From Agrobacterium sp. AGB01 (GTDB taxonomy: Bacteria > Pseudomonadota > Alphaproteobacteria > Rhizobiales > Rhizobiaceae): a DNA stretch of 64,000 nt. The stretch's first letter is position 1; each line of letters opens with the position of its first letter. The stretch covers positions 992,001 to 1,056,000 of the forward strand of contig NZ_JACVAB010000001.1 in the NCBI RefSeq assembly GCF_014851585.1, written 5' to 3'. The notes under the pieces are model-generated. The model ran no database searches. It worked only from the letters and a program-made list of their open reading frames with translations, and was not told where the DNA came from. A program made the position numbers and the translations under genes. Below, in pieces: positions 37,990 to 47,937 of the stretch.

Positions 37990-39077
37990 TAGCCGTCCTC
38001 CTGATGAAGCAGCACTGTTGCCCCTAACGCGACCGCCACGATGACTGGTACCCAGACCGCGACGAACGGCGGGATCACGCCACTACTTCCGAATGCCCTT
38101 ACGAGCACGGTTATTACATAAAGCACGAAGCCGGAAACTATTCCACCCAGAATCACCGAGCGGGATTGAGCGAACCGGCTGAATTTTAACGATACTGTTG
38201 CTGCAATCAAGGTCATGGCGACCAGCAGTAACGGCATCGAAAGCATGAAATGATATTGTGTCTCGAGTGCCTTTGACGACAGACCGAACGAACGCGCAAT
38301 CTCGATTTTTCGAGAAATATCAAAGAAAGCAACGGTTTCCGGCTGCGACATACGCTCTTGCACGAACTCCTGTCTCAAATTGGTGCTGATTTTTGCGCTT
38401 TGAAGGAAGCTCGGAATTTGTCCTGGCTGTGTCTGATACACATCAGTAAGATTCCAGTAACCATCCTCCAACTTTGCTGTGCGTGCGTCCTGCCGCATGG
38501 TGATGTTGCCGTCCGTATCAAAATGGATCAGCACGGCATCATTGAGCAGGGTGCCACCGTCCTCGAAGCTCTTCGAGCCGATGATTGTGTCCTGTCCGGC
38601 GCTGGTTTGACGCAGCCACGGGATCATGTCCGACTGGTGTACGCTGCCACCGCTGTTGCGCCATCCGGCTTCCATCGTCAGGGACTGACGCTGGCCCCAG
38701 GCTGCAAGCGGGTTGACGATGGTCATCGTGGCAACGCCCATAAGGGCAGCGCCGATGATGAACGGCATCATGAACTGCCATACGGAAATACCAGCAGCGC
38801 GGGTAACAACCAGCTCATAACGCCTGTTCAGCGAAATCAGCGTCGTCATGCCAACAAACAGCGCGATGAACGGAATGGTCTGTTGCAAGATCAATGGCAG
38901 ACGCAGTGCCGTCAGACCGAGCGCCGCAGGCACCGAGTATCCCGGCAGGCCGGAAAGGCGTCTTGCCGTTTCACTGAAGTCGGCAAGGAAAATAATGCCG
39001 GAAACGCCAAGCAGAAACCACACCATGGTGATCAGGTAACGGCTAAGGAAATAACGCGACAGCGTGTTGAAGATCAT
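37989..39077 (-). CDS. lptG: LPS export permease LptG
   Basis: This 362-residue YjgP/YjgQ-family permease has three helices, a periplasmic beta-jellyroll in the middle (about 130-265) and three more helices. With LptF and the LptB ATPase it extracts LPS from the inner membrane. It overlaps lptF by four bases (ATGA) and lptD by one (TAATG), so all three are tightly coupled. Confidence 0.94.
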   Translation of the reverse strand: MIFNTLSRYFLSRYLITMVWFLLGVSGIIFLADFSETARRLSGLPGYSVPAALGLTALRLPLILQQTIPFIALFVGMTTLISLNRRYELVVTRAAGISVWQFMMPFIIGAALMGVATMTIVNPLAAWGQRQSLTMEAGWRNSGGSVHQSDMIPWLRQTSAGQDTIIGSKSFEDGGTLLNDAVLIHFDTDGNITMRQDARTAKLEDGYWNLTDVYQTQPGQIPSFLQSAKISTNLRQEFVQERMSQPETVAFFDISRKIEIARSFGLSSKALETQYHFMLSMPLLLVAMTLIAATVSLKFSRFAQSRSVILGGIVSGFVLYVITVLVRAFGSSGVIPPFVAVWVPVIVAVALGATVLLHQEDG

Positions 39078-40243
39078 GCGCTGGCACCTCCCTTGTCAGA
39101 GGTAAAGCGCTTGACGACAGAGCGGCGCAGCTTACCCAGACCGTCGGCGAGAGCAGAAGGCAGGCGCAACTTGCGGCCGGTCGCCAACAAGTACATGGCA
39201 ATAGCACCGCTCAGCACCGGAATGGCGTAAACGAATGGAATGAAAGCCGCGTTCTGTTTCACCTGATTGGTGAAATAGAAACCGAGCCAACGCAGCATGA
39301 AGGCAGTGATCAGCGCCGCGACCATCGGATGCATGCGTGCTTCACGGTGCGAACGCGCGTCGGCTGCAATGACCAGCGAGATCAACGCAAAGACGACTGG
39401 AAACATCCAGTCGGACAGTCTGCGGTGCAGTTCTGAACGGAAGTTTCCAGGCGACTTCTTATAGGAATCGGACTCGACATCGGGAGACAGAAGGAATGCC
39501 AGGCTGCTGTCGCTTGCGGCAAATGTCTGCTCTGTCTTGCTGCTTTCCGACATGGTCGACAGGTCGAAGGCATAGGACATGAACTTGACGATGGACACTT
39601 TGCCATCAGGCGTCTTCTGCTGCACTTCACCATCACGCATTGTGAGCGAGGTGCCACCGGCGTCAATAGCGCCTTCCTTGGCGTAATAGATCAGGTCGAA
39701 ATTCGGGTCGCGCCGGTCGGCAACGAACAAACCACGCAAAACGCGGCCCTGTCGTGCATCGATCTGTACATACAATCCGTCCTGAATGGTGCGGAAGGTC
39801 TTTTCTTCGATCACTGAAGACAGAAGATCTGCGTAAGCCGTTGCCACCATCTGTCGCGCCGTGCTGCGGGCAGGCGGCTCGATGAAATTGGTAACCACGA
39901 ATGAAAATGCGCCGAGCACAACCGCCAGAATAAGAACCGGCCGAAACAGGATGCTGCGCGGCGAACCGGCTGCATCGATGATGGCCAGCTCGGAATCATT
40001 GTTCATGGCTGTCATGGTCTGCGTGATGCCAATCACCAGCGCAAACGGCAAAACAACCGGAATAAGTGTCGGCAGAAGCATGGTTGCCAGCGTGGCAAAC
40101 GAACCCATGGACTGGCCAGTGTCCGTCACAAGGTTGATCCGCTGAAGAACCTGTATCGTCCAGATAATTGCCAGGACCGGAAGCAATGCGGCCAGAAACA
40201 TCTGGCTGGTGCGTTGCATTATGTATTTTTCAAGTAGCGTCAT
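39074..40243 (-). CDS. lptF: LPS export permease LptF
   Basis: This is the 389-residue partner of LptG, with the same plan of three helices, a periplasmic jellyroll (about 130-270) and three helices. It is the first gene of the outer-membrane biogenesis cluster. A 14-bp perfect palindrome lies 29 bp before its ATG and may be part of its control region. The ATPase LptB is not encoded in this window. Confidence 0.93.
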   Translation of the reverse strand: MTLLEKYIMQRTSQMFLAALLPVLAIIWTIQVLQRINLVTDTGQSMGSFATLATMLLPTLIPVVLPFALVIGITQTMTAMNNDSELAIIDAAGSPRSILFRPVLILAVVLGAFSFVVTNFIEPPARSTARQMVATAYADLLSSVIEEKTFRTIQDGLYVQIDARQGRVLRGLFVADRRDPNFDLIYYAKEGAIDAGGTSLTMRDGEVQQKTPDGKVSIVKFMSYAFDLSTMSESSKTEQTFAASDSSLAFLLSPDVESDSYKKSPGNFRSELHRRLSDWMFPVVFALISLVIAADARSHREARMHPMVAALITAFMLRWLGFYFTNQVKQNAAFIPFVYAIPVLSGAIAMYLLATGRKLRLPSALADGLGKLRRSVVKRFTSDKGGASA

Positions 40244-40609
40244 TCCGGTCCCTGAAGACGTTTTGGCTTCATTCCCTTAAGGGAAGTTCGGCTTATCTAA
40301 TCGCATCGAACGGCATTGGCGACTCCATGCCAGTCACAAATCCGTTTTATAAAACCTTTTTTTACGGACACTGTGTCTTTTCGTCCGCCGCTTATGGCGC
40401 GTTTTTGCTTGCCGCAAGCTTATGTGGATAATTCATATAGGTTGAGCGCAATGAAACATCAAAATGACCGTTTCGAGATGGATTGAACATTTGCGCTGGT
40501 CAATTAAAAGACGATGATCGGCCACCCGGTTTGATCTTCTGGTTGCGCCACCCATATGGTGCCTGAACACAAACCGGTCCTTAAACGATTACGTACGAGC
40601 AGGAAAATC
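40244..40609. other. Divergent promoter region lptF / pepA
   Basis: This is 366 bp without a supported gene, between the divergent starts of lptF and pepA. It holds the perfect palindrome TTCCCTTAAGGGAA at 40272-40285. The middle is A/T-rich around 40340-40450, where promoters for both directions are expected. No further motif was identified. Confidence 0.6.
40272..40285. promoter_or_regulatory. 14-bp palindrome upstream of lptF
   Basis: TTCCCTTAAGGGAA is perfectly self-complementary and lies 28 bp upstream of the lptF ATG, in the position of an untranslated leader or an operator. The regulator is unknown. Confidence 0.5.
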
Positions 40610-42100
40610 ATGTCCGCCAAGTTCAATATCTCTTTCGCCAAATCTGCTGCCCTTGAAGATGCCGTTGCCGTATTGCTGCAAGCGGCAGGGGAAGATGCGC
40701 CCGCCGGTGCCCAGCAGGCTGATCCCGGTGGTGTGATTCCGAAGGCGGCGAAGATTGCAGGCTTTTCGGCCAAGTCGATGAGCGTGCTCGATGTGATCGC
40801 GCCGCATAATTCCGATGCCGACCGCATTGTGGTGCTGGGTCTCGGCAAGGCCGGAAAGCTGACCCCCCATGACTGGCTGCGCGCCGGTGGTGTCGCTGCC
40901 GCCAACTTCAAGAAGGCCAGCAAGGTCGTGATCTATGCCGATGCACCAGGCGTGGATGTGGATGGTGAAGCTGCAAGCGGCATCGCGCTTGGCCTGCTTC
41001 TGCGCGCCTATTCGTTTGACGCATACAAGACCAAGAAGAAGTCAGACGATGAAAAGACATCGAAGACGGTTGAAATCACCATTGTAACGACAGCGCATGA
41101 CGCTGCCGAAAAGGCGTTCAAGACGGCGCAAGCCGTCGCCGAAGGTGTCAATCTCGCCCGCGAACTGGTCAACCTGCCACCAAACGTGCTCGGCCCAGAA
41201 GAATTTGCCGACAAGGCTGTTGAACTGCAGAAGCTCGGCGTCGAAGTCGAAATCCTGGGCGAAAAGGAAATGAAGAAGCTCGGCATGGGCGCATTGCTCG
41301 GCGTGGCTCAAGGTTCGGTTCGGCCCCCACGTCTCGCAGTCATGCAGTGGAAGGGTGGCTCGAAGAAGGATGAGCCGATTGCCTTCGTCGGCAAGGGCGT
41401 GGTGTTCGATACCGGTGGTATCTCGCTGAAGCCAGGTGCTGGCATGGAAGACATGAAGGGCGACATGGGTGGCGCTGCGGCCGTGACCGGCCTCATGCAT
41501 GTGCTGGCGGCCCGCAAGGCCAAGGTCAATGTAGTTGGCGTCATCGGTCTGGTTGAAAACATGCCTGACGGAAATGCCCAGCGTCCGGGTGACATCGTCA
41601 CCTCCATGTCCGGTCAGACAATCGAAATCATCAACACCGATGCCGAAGGTCGCCTCGTGCTGGCTGATGCGCTCTGGTACACCAATGACCGATTCAAGCC
41701 AAAATTCATGATCAATCTTGCCACTCTGACCGGTGCGGTCACGGTTGCTCTTGGCAATCTGCAGGCTGGTCTGTTCTCCAATGATGATGAACTGTCTGCC
41801 CGCTTGAGCACTGCCGGTGACGTGACCGAAGAAAAACTGTGGCGCCTGCCGCTCGGCAAGGACTATGACAAGATCATTGATTCCAAGTTTGCCGACATGA
41901 AGAACAGTGCTGGACGTCTGGCCGGTTCGATCACTGCTGCCCAGTTCCTGAAGCGTTTTGTTGGTGACACGCCTTGGGCGCATCTCGACATTGCCGGCAC
42001 CGCAATGGGTTCGCCATTAACCGAGATCAACCAGTCCTGGGGTTCCGGCTACGGTGTGCGTCTGCTGAACGAGCTGGTTAGCGCCCACTACGAAGATTGA
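40610..42100 (+). CDS. pepA: Leucyl aminopeptidase
   Basis: This M17 zinc aminopeptidase has 496 residues. The signature NTDAEGRL lies at 342-349, and the metal-binding [18 protein letters not shown] stretch is intact. It removes N-terminal residues from peptides as a hexamer. I chose the ATG at 40610 (MSAKFNISF); the frame is open earlier but the leader is not family-like. It lies upstream of holC, a common pairing in proteobacteria. Confidence 0.95.
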   Translation: MSAKFNISFAKSAALEDAVAVLLQAAGEDAPAGAQQADPGGVIPKAAKIAGFSAKSMSVLDVIAPHNSDADRIVVLGLGKAGKLTPHDWLRAGGVAAANFKKASKVVIYADAPGVDVDGEAASGIALGLLLRAYSFDAYKTKKKSDDEKTSKTVEITIVTTAHDAAEKAFKTAQAVAEGVNLARELVNLPPNVLGPEEFADKAVELQKLGVEVEILGEKEMKKLGMGALLGVAQGSVRPPRLAVMQWKGGSKKDEPIAFVGKGVVFDTGGISLKPGAGMEDMKGDMGGAAAVTGLMHVLAARKAKVNVVGVIGLVENMPDGNAQRPGDIVTSMSGQTIEIINTDAEGRLVLADALWYTNDRFKPKFMINLATLTGAVTVALGNLQAGLFSNDDELSARLSTAGDVTEEKLWRLPLGKDYDKIIDSKFADMKNSAGRLAGSITAAQFLKRFVGDTPWAHLDIAGTAMGSPLTEINQSWGSGYGVRLLNELVSAHYED

Positions 42101-42110
42101 TGATCATCGT

Positions 42111-42140
42111 ACCGCCCAAGGGCAATACCCCTTGGGCGGT
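42111..42140 (+). terminator. Hairpin between pepA and holC
   Basis: A 12-bp perfect GC-rich stem (ACCGCCCAAGGG and its complement) with a 6-nt loop starts 11 bp past the pepA stop. No T-tract follows, and a TTATACT sequence right behind it may be the -10 of a holC promoter. Confidence 0.6.
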
Positions 42141-42189
42141 ATGTTATACTGCGATTTGAAGCATAATGAATAAAGGCGTGGGCATTCCG

Positions 42190-42639
42190 ATGACGGAAGT
42201 TCTTTTCTACCATCTAACGGAATCGAAACTCGAGGATGCTCTGCCGCCTTTGCTTGAAAAAAGCCTGGAGCGCGGATGGAAAGTTGTGGTCCAGACCGCC
42301 GCTGATGATCGACGCGATGTACTCGACACGCATCTGTGGACATTTCGCGATGACAGTTTTCTGCCGCATGCCACCGAAGCGTCGGATGAGGCTGCAAACC
42401 AGCCGGTTCTGCTGACGTCATCTCCTGACAACATCAATCAGGCCAGTGTGCGCTTTATCGTTGATGGTGCCGAACCACCCTCGATTGATTCCTATGAACG
42501 TATCGTCTTCATGTTCGACGGATACGACGCAACCCAGCTTGAGGGCGCACGCGCCCAGTGGAAAAAACTGAAAGGCGAGGGGCATAACCTCACCTACTGG
42601 CAGCAATCGCCCGAAGGTCGCTGGCAGAAAAAAGCCTGA
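42190..42639 (+). CDS. holC: DNA polymerase III chi subunit
   Basis: HolC links the clamp loader to single-strand binding protein. It has 149 residues from the ATG at 42190 (MTEVLFYHL), eight codons inside a longer reading frame. Recognisable parts are the start motif, WKVVVQTAADDRRDVLDTHLWTF-type core, and VFMFDGYDATQLEGAR near 115. It follows pepA on the same strand. Confidence 0.93.
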   Translation: MTEVLFYHLTESKLEDALPPLLEKSLERGWKVVVQTAADDRRDVLDTHLWTFRDDSFLPHATEASDEAANQPVLLTSSPDNINQASVRFIVDGAEPPSIDSYERIVFMFDGYDATQLEGARAQWKKLKGEGHNLTYWQQSPEGRWQKKA

Positions 42640-42861
42640 CGCTTGCGCCGTATCTGCCTGACAAGGGCAGTTTTATCGGCAGCGGTACGGTGCCGACCTA
42701 ATATATCAATGGAAATAATTACGGGTTGTTTCTCGGGTGGAACGAGACCCTAGTCTGCTGATAAATCTTTGTTTAATTTTGTAGTCACGGCTAATGTTTG
42801 CTGGTCGTGAGCCTTGCTTGAGGGAAGTCATCTCCTCGAATTGGGCGGGAGAGGAGACATA

Positions 42862-43893
42862 ATGGGTCAAACCGTTCCAGTGCCGGAAAACGAAACTGAA
42901 CGATTGATGGCCGTACGTTCGATACTGCCTTTTGGAATTGAAGCGACTCCTGAACTTTCTGCCCTGTCTGAACTTGGGCAAAGTGTGTTCTCAACAACCC
43001 GGGCTGCGGTTCATATCGTGGATGAGGATTGGCTGCACATTGCTTGCCAGGCCGGTATGCCGTTTTCGGACTGCTCTCGCGATATTTCGATTTGCACCAA
43101 AGTTATAACTACCCAAAAAACGTTGATCGTACCCGATCTGAGCGTGCACTCTGAATTGAAGGACTTGCCCTATGTGAAGGCCGGGCCTTGCCTGCGGTTT
43201 TATGCAGGCGTGCCGATCGAGCTTGACGCAGGGCTCGTAGTGGGGACTTTCTGCATTGTTGACACGCAACCTCGCCAGCTTTCACCCAATGAGGTTGAAA
43301 GCCTCCAACGGTTTGCTGTGTTGGCGGCAGCACTGTTGCGGTTGCAGCGCGCTAATTTCACCATGAGCCTAGCCGAACAAGATTTGAAAACGGCTGCCAT
43401 GACCGATCCGTTGACAGGGTTCTTTAACCGCAAGGCGCTTGACCATCTCGTGACGCTGCAGCTCAATGCCGCATTGCGCGACGACCAGTTCTTTGGTGCG
43501 CTCTACCTCGATATGGATGGCTTCAAGGCGATCAATGACACGCTCGGCCACAGCGCTGGTGACACGGTATTGCAGGAAGCTGCCATACGTATACGCGAGA
43601 CGGTTCGCGCCGAGGATGTGGTGATCCGTGTTGGTGGCGACGAGTTTGCGATCTTTATTCCAAGGCCGGTTGGTCCAGAGAAGCTGGGCGAACTTGCAGA
43701 CCGGTTGCTGGTGGCATTCCGCGAACCCTTCGATGCCGATGGAGAACATCTCGTTCATGCCCGATTGAGCATTGGCGGCGCCATTGCGCCAGAGGCAGGA
43801 CGTGATTTGGGAACCTTGCTGCGCACCGTCGACAAGGCGCTGTATCAAGCCAAGGCCGAAGGCCGCGACCGCTTCGTCTGCCGCACGAACTGA
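42862..43893 (+). CDS. GAF-GGDEF diguanylate cyclase
   Basis: This 343-residue soluble protein has an N-terminal GAF sensor domain (about 25-160) and a GGDEF domain (about 175-340). The active-site motif GGDEF at 258-262 is intact, and a c-di-GMP inhibitory I-site RxxD (Arg249, Asp252) stands five residues before it, so it should make c-di-GMP with product inhibition. No membrane segment is seen. The ATG at 42862 has GAGGAG upstream; the reading frame is open earlier. The GAF ligand is unknown. Confidence 0.92.
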   Translation: MGQTVPVPENETERLMAVRSILPFGIEATPELSALSELGQSVFSTTRAAVHIVDEDWLHIACQAGMPFSDCSRDISICTKVITTQKTLIVPDLSVHSELKDLPYVKAGPCLRFYAGVPIELDAGLVVGTFCIVDTQPRQLSPNEVESLQRFAVLAAALLRLQRANFTMSLAEQDLKTAAMTDPLTGFFNRKALDHLVTLQLNAALRDDQFFGALYLDMDGFKAINDTLGHSAGDTVLQEAAIRIRETVRAEDVVIRVGGDEFAIFIPRPVGPEKLGELADRLLVAFREPFDADGEHLVHARLSIGGAIAPEAGRDLGTLLRTVDKALYQAKAEGRDRFVCRTN

Positions 43894-43949
43894 TCAAACT
43901 CAGTCGGGGTCTTCCGCGCCACGACCGATCGCGGCGCGGAAAAAACATA

Positions 43950-44876
43950 TCAATCGTAGAAGGAATCCACGAACTTGTGACGTCCGAGCAGGAATGCATC
44001 GGCAACATGGGTCAGTGGCGCCAGATCGACATCCGACTGCTTCGCCTTGATGATCTCGGCAAAACGTTCGTAAAGCGCCGGATATTCCCGTTCCGGTTCG
44101 GCAAACTTCAACTCGCCGTTGATCGACAATTTCGCGCCGCCTTCAGACAGCACCATCTGGCCAGCGTCGGTTTCGGCAACAATGTCCCAGCTCTGCTTTC
44201 CGGTCTGGCGCCAATCAAATTCGGCGTGCACATCAAGGCCGGTCACGTCGGCAAAATGGATGTCGGCGGCAATTGGCGCATCACGGTTTTCCGGAAACTC
44301 GAGCGTAGCCTTGGTGATGAACAAGGCGCGCGGCAGGATATGGGTGATGATCGACAGGGCATTGATGCCGGGGTCAAACACGCCAAGGCCGCCAGCCTGC
44401 CAGATCCATGCCTGGTTGGGGTGCCAGTGGCGCACGTCTTCTTTCCAGATCACATGAACGCTGTTGAGCTTGGTGGAGGCGAGGAAGGACTTGGCAGCCT
44501 CTACAGCGGGGGCATAACGCGAGTGCCAGCTTGCAAACAGTGAAAGACCCTTGGAATCGGCAATGCGCACGAGATCCTGCACTTCCGACAGGGTGGCGCC
44601 CGGTGGCTTTTCAAGGAAGACGTGTTTGCCAGCCATCAGCGCCTTGTGTGCGGCTTCGTAACGGTACTGTGGCGGCATGCACAGCGATACGGCCTCAAGC
44701 TCAGGCACGGCCTCCAGCAATGCGTCGATTGTGCCGTAGGAAGGAACGCCTTCAACAGTGCCGTGACGGCTTGCTGTCGCGATCAGATTGAAATCCGGGT
44801 TGCTGGCAATAGCCGGGAGATGCTGGTCCCGGACGATTTTACCGACGCCAACGATGGCGAGCTTTGTACTTGGCAT
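43950..44876 (-). CDS. Gfo/Idh/MocA oxidoreductase, galactose 1-dehydrogenase-like
   Basis: This 308-residue enzyme has an N-terminal Rossmann fold (KLAIVGVGKIVRDQHLPAI) and the EKPPGATLSE motif near 95, where the lysine is catalytic in the family. The start and the RHWHPNQAWIWQ stretch resemble D-galactose 1-dehydrogenase of rhizobia, which oxidises galactose in the De Ley-Doudoroff pathway. This is family-level recognition; related sugar dehydrogenases remain possible. It is convergent with the GAF-GGDEF gene, with a 9-bp hairpin (43912-43941) between them. Confidence 0.85.
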   Translation of the reverse strand: MPSTKLAIVGVGKIVRDQHLPAIASNPDFNLIATASRHGTVEGVPSYGTIDALLEAVPELEAVSLCMPPQYRYEAAHKALMAGKHVFLEKPPGATLSEVQDLVRIADSKGLSLFASWHSRYAPAVEAAKSFLASTKLNSVHVIWKEDVRHWHPNQAWIWQAGGLGVFDPGINALSIITHILPRALFITKATLEFPENRDAPIAADIHFADVTGLDVHAEFDWRQTGKQSWDIVAETDAGQMVLSEGGAKLSINGELKFAEPEREYPALYERFAEIIKAKQSDVDLAPLTHVADAFLLGRHKFVDSFYD

Positions 44877-45021
44877 GATTGCTATAATCCGTCTGACTGT
44901 TCACGCTATAAATATTATTTTACAAGGTTGTAGCAGAAAGATGAAGGTGAGCAAGATGGCTCGGGCCAATCCATGTGCAAGTTTTGGATTGGTCGCAATT
45001 TGCCGGTAAAATAGCGGTTTT

Positions 45022-45867
45022 TCAGATAATTCCGGCCATCAGCATCGGTTTTTCGTCTGGCTTCTTGTAGCGCAAATGTACGACTTTATAGCCTTCGGCC
45101 TTTAGCTGCGTCAGCAAGGCTGGCAGCATGTTGGCGGTGCGCTTGTGAATGTCATGCATCAGGATAATGCCGCTGCCACGGTGGCGCAATGCATCCATTG
45201 TACGCGAGGCGACAATGGCTGGTGAATCCTTGAAGTAATCCTTCGAATCGACCTGTACGTCCATGATGACCATGCCACGGCTGTCGAGCGCGTGGCGCAG
45301 GCGTCCGGTGTCGGCCAGATAAGGAAAGCGGAAGAACGCTGCGTCCGTATCCGTTGCTGTCGCAACGGCATTCGCACCACGGGAGATTTCCGACATTGCC
45401 TGATCGAACGACAGGCTGCGCAGATTGGGATGGCGATAGGTGTGGCTGCCGATACTGTGACCGTCGGCGACTACCTTCTTGGCAATGTCAGGATGGCTTT
45501 TGGCCATTTCGCCAACCATCAGGAAAGTGGCTTTCACGCCAAACTCGTCCAGCGTCGCCAGAATGCTTTCCGTTTTGCCAGGTACCGGGCCGTCGTCAAA
45601 ACTCAATACCACTTCCTTGTTGGCAAGGCTGATATCCGAGAAGGATGAAACGACGATATCGCGTCCGGCCAGGCCAAATGGGCTTCCGGGGCGCATCCAT
45701 GCAACAGGCGACAGCGCAACGGGGTCATTGGCATGAACAGGGCCATGGGCCGGCATGGTCGCGGCAAAAGAGGTCTTCAGCGAGGCGCCATTAAGATTGG
45801 GTTTCCCGGCGCAACCGGACAGGCAGACAGACACAAGTGCGGCGGCGGAAATGGCGCGTAACAGCAT
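45022..45867 (-). CDS. Lipoprotein polysaccharide deacetylase (NodB domain)
   Basis: This 281-residue CE4 deacetylase has a lipoprotein signal with the lipobox LSGC, modified at Cys19. The metal site is visible in SFDDGP (89-94) and SHTYRHP (141-147, His142 and His146), and the C-terminal ILMHDIH motif is present. It should remove N-acetyl groups from a glycan such as peptidoglycan or an exopolysaccharide in the periplasm. The target is unknown. Confidence 0.92.
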   Translation of the reverse strand: MLLRAISAAALVSVCLSGCAGKPNLNGASLKTSFAATMPAHGPVHANDPVALSPVAWMRPGSPFGLAGRDIVVSSFSDISLANKEVVLSFDDGPVPGKTESILATLDEFGVKATFLMVGEMAKSHPDIAKKVVADGHSIGSHTYRHPNLRSLSFDQAMSEISRGANAVATATDTDAAFFRFPYLADTGRLRHALDSRGMVIMDVQVDSKDYFKDSPAIVASRTMDALRHRGSGIILMHDIHKRTANMLPALLTQLKAEGYKVVHLRYKKPDEKPMLMAGII

Positions 45868-45971
45868 GAAGATTCTCGAAAAAAGAGCAGGCTTAAGTGC
45901 CTGCGACTTTCTCCGATTATGGTTAATGACTGGTTACTTCACTGCGCGCTTTTTAACGGTCGCGTAAGATT

Positions 45972-47855
45972 TTAACCGGCCATCGCCTCTTCATATTCGC
46001 TGGAAAGCAGCAGCCATTGCTCTTCCACATCGGAAAGCTTGGCGGCGGCTTCACCACGTTCCTTCACCTTCTGCGCAGCCTTGGCTGGCGCCTTTTCGTA
46101 AAGGGCAGGGTCTGCGAGTTCCGCATCGAGAGACTGAATCAGCTTCTCAAGTTTTGCTGTCAGCGATTCGATTTCATTGATCTTTTTCTTCAGTGGCGCC
46201 AGCGTGGCACGCTTTTCAGCATTCGCCTTGCGCTGGTCCGCCTTTGAAGCCGCATCTACTGCGACTTCAATTTTTTCTTCTTTTTTTTTACCCGAGGAAA
46301 CGATGAGGTCACGGTATTCATCCATGTCGCCTTCAAAGGTCGTCACGGTGCCGTTGTTTACCAGCCACAACCGGTCAACGGTTGCCTCGATCAGGTGGCG
46401 ATCGTGCGAGATCAGGATGACTGCACCATCATAAACGTTCAGTGCCTCAATCAAGGCGCGGCGGCTGTCGATATCCAGATGGTTGGTCGGTTCGTCGAGG
46501 ATCAGCAGGTTTGGCGCGTGGAACGCGGCGAGCCCCATCAGCAGGCGGGCTTTTTCACCACCGGACAGATCCTTGGCAGCCGTTGCCATCTTTTCCGTGG
46601 CCAGACCCATCTGCGCAACGCGGGCGCGCACCTTGGCTTCCGGTGCCTGCGGCATCAGCTTGCGCACATGTTCCACCGGCGTTTCGTCCGGGATCAGATC
46701 ATCCAGCTGATGTTGCGCGAAAAAGCCGATCTTGAGAGATGGCGCCAGTCGCAGGTCACCGCTTTCAGGGGCCAGCTTGCCAGAGATGAACTTGGCAAAT
46801 GTAGACTTGCCGTTACCGTTGGAACCCAAAAGCGCAATACGGTCGTCATTGTCGATGCGCAGGTTCAATCCCTTGAGGATGGGGTTGCCGGGCGTGTAGC
46901 CAACTGCGCCGCCATTGATCGCAACGATGGGCGAGGCGGGCTGCTTTTCCGGTTCGGGGAAGGTGATCGGCTGCACATGATCTTCGATCACGGACGCGAC
47001 GGTCCCCATGCGCTCCAGAGCCTTGACGCGGCTCTGCGCCTGTTTTGCCTTGGAGGCCTTGGCCTTGAAACGGTCGATAAAGCTCTGCAGGTGTTTGCGC
47101 GCGGCATCGTTCTTTGCCTTGGCCTTCATCTGCAGTTCGTCGTTTTCGGCCTTCTGGCGTTCAAACTGGTCGTAACCGCCGCGATAGAAGGTCAGCTTTT
47201 TCTGGTCCAGATGCACGATGGCATTGACCGCATTGTTCAACAGGTCACGGTCGTGGCTGATGATGATAACCGTGTAGGGATAACGACGGATATAATCTTC
47301 CAGCCATAGCGTACCTTCAAGGTCGAGATAGTTGGTCGGTTCGTCGAGCAGCAACAGGTCCGGCTGAGCAAACAGCACGGATGCTAGCGCCACACGCATG
47401 CGCCAGCCGCCGGAAAACGACGATGCCGGGCGCAGCTGTGCCTCCTGGTTGAAGCCGAGACCGGCCAGAATGCTGGAGGCGCGCGCCTCCGCCGAATGGG
47501 CGTCGATATCGACAAGACGCATCTGGATTTCCGCAATGCGATGCGGATCCGTTGCGGTTTCAGATTCCAGCAGCAGTGAAGCACGTTCCTTGTCGGCCGC
47601 CAGAACAATCTCGATCAGACTGTCCTCGGTGCCAGGTGCTTCCTGGGCCACCTGGCCAATACGTGCGTTTTTAGGAATGGTGACGGCACCGCTTTCAGCG
47701 CCCATATCGCCGGTAATCACCCGGAACAGGGTGGATTTTCCAGCGCCATTGCGTCCCACCAGACCGGCTTTTGTGCCGGACGGCAGTGTCACGCTGGCGT
47801 GGTCAAGAAGAAGGCGTCCGGCAATGCGGGCTGAAAGGTCGCTAATCGTAATCAT
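45972..47855 (-). CDS. ABC-F family ATPase
   Basis: This is a soluble ATPase of two NBDs in one chain, without membrane helices. It has 627 residues from the ATG at 47855 (MITISDLSARIAG); the open frame extends to 48059 but the leader is not family-like. Each NBD has Walker A (GRNGAGKST, GSNGNGKST), the signatures SSFSGGWRMR and DLSGGEKAR, and Walker B with LLDEPTNYLD and ILDEPTNHLD. A charged linker and a Lys/Glu-rich coiled-coil tail are seen, as in the Uup/YheS type. ABC-F proteins act on ribosomes; a specific role is not assigned. Confidence 0.92.
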   Translation of the reverse strand: MITISDLSARIAGRLLLDHASVTLPSGTKAGLVGRNGAGKSTLFRVITGDMGAESGAVTIPKNARIGQVAQEAPGTEDSLIEIVLAADKERASLLLESETATDPHRIAEIQMRLVDIDAHSAEARASSILAGLGFNQEAQLRPASSFSGGWRMRVALASVLFAQPDLLLLDEPTNYLDLEGTLWLEDYIRRYPYTVIIISHDRDLLNNAVNAIVHLDQKKLTFYRGGYDQFERQKAENDELQMKAKAKNDAARKHLQSFIDRFKAKASKAKQAQSRVKALERMGTVASVIEDHVQPITFPEPEKQPASPIVAINGGAVGYTPGNPILKGLNLRIDNDDRIALLGSNGNGKSTFAKFISGKLAPESGDLRLAPSLKIGFFAQHQLDDLIPDETPVEHVRKLMPQAPEAKVRARVAQMGLATEKMATAAKDLSGGEKARLLMGLAAFHAPNLLILDEPTNHLDIDSRRALIEALNVYDGAVILISHDRHLIEATVDRLWLVNNGTVTTFEGDMDEYRDLIVSSGKKKEEKIEVAVDAASKADQRKANAEKRATLAPLKKKINEIESLTAKLEKLIQSLDAELADPALYEKAPAKAAQKVKERGEAAAKLSDVEEQWLLLSSEYEEAMAG

Positions 47856-47937
47856 GGCGCCGTTTTGGCTGAACTCTTGGCTTAAGGCAAGAGCGTGAAA
47901 GCCACAGTTTACGTCAGGAATTTGAAGGCTTTTGAAT

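Noticed and set aside
43912-43941. 9-bp GC-rich hairpin between the GAF-GGDEF and galactose dehydrogenase-like genes
   Set aside because: A possible terminator, but neither strand shows a T-tract after the stem, so I mention it only in the gene entry.
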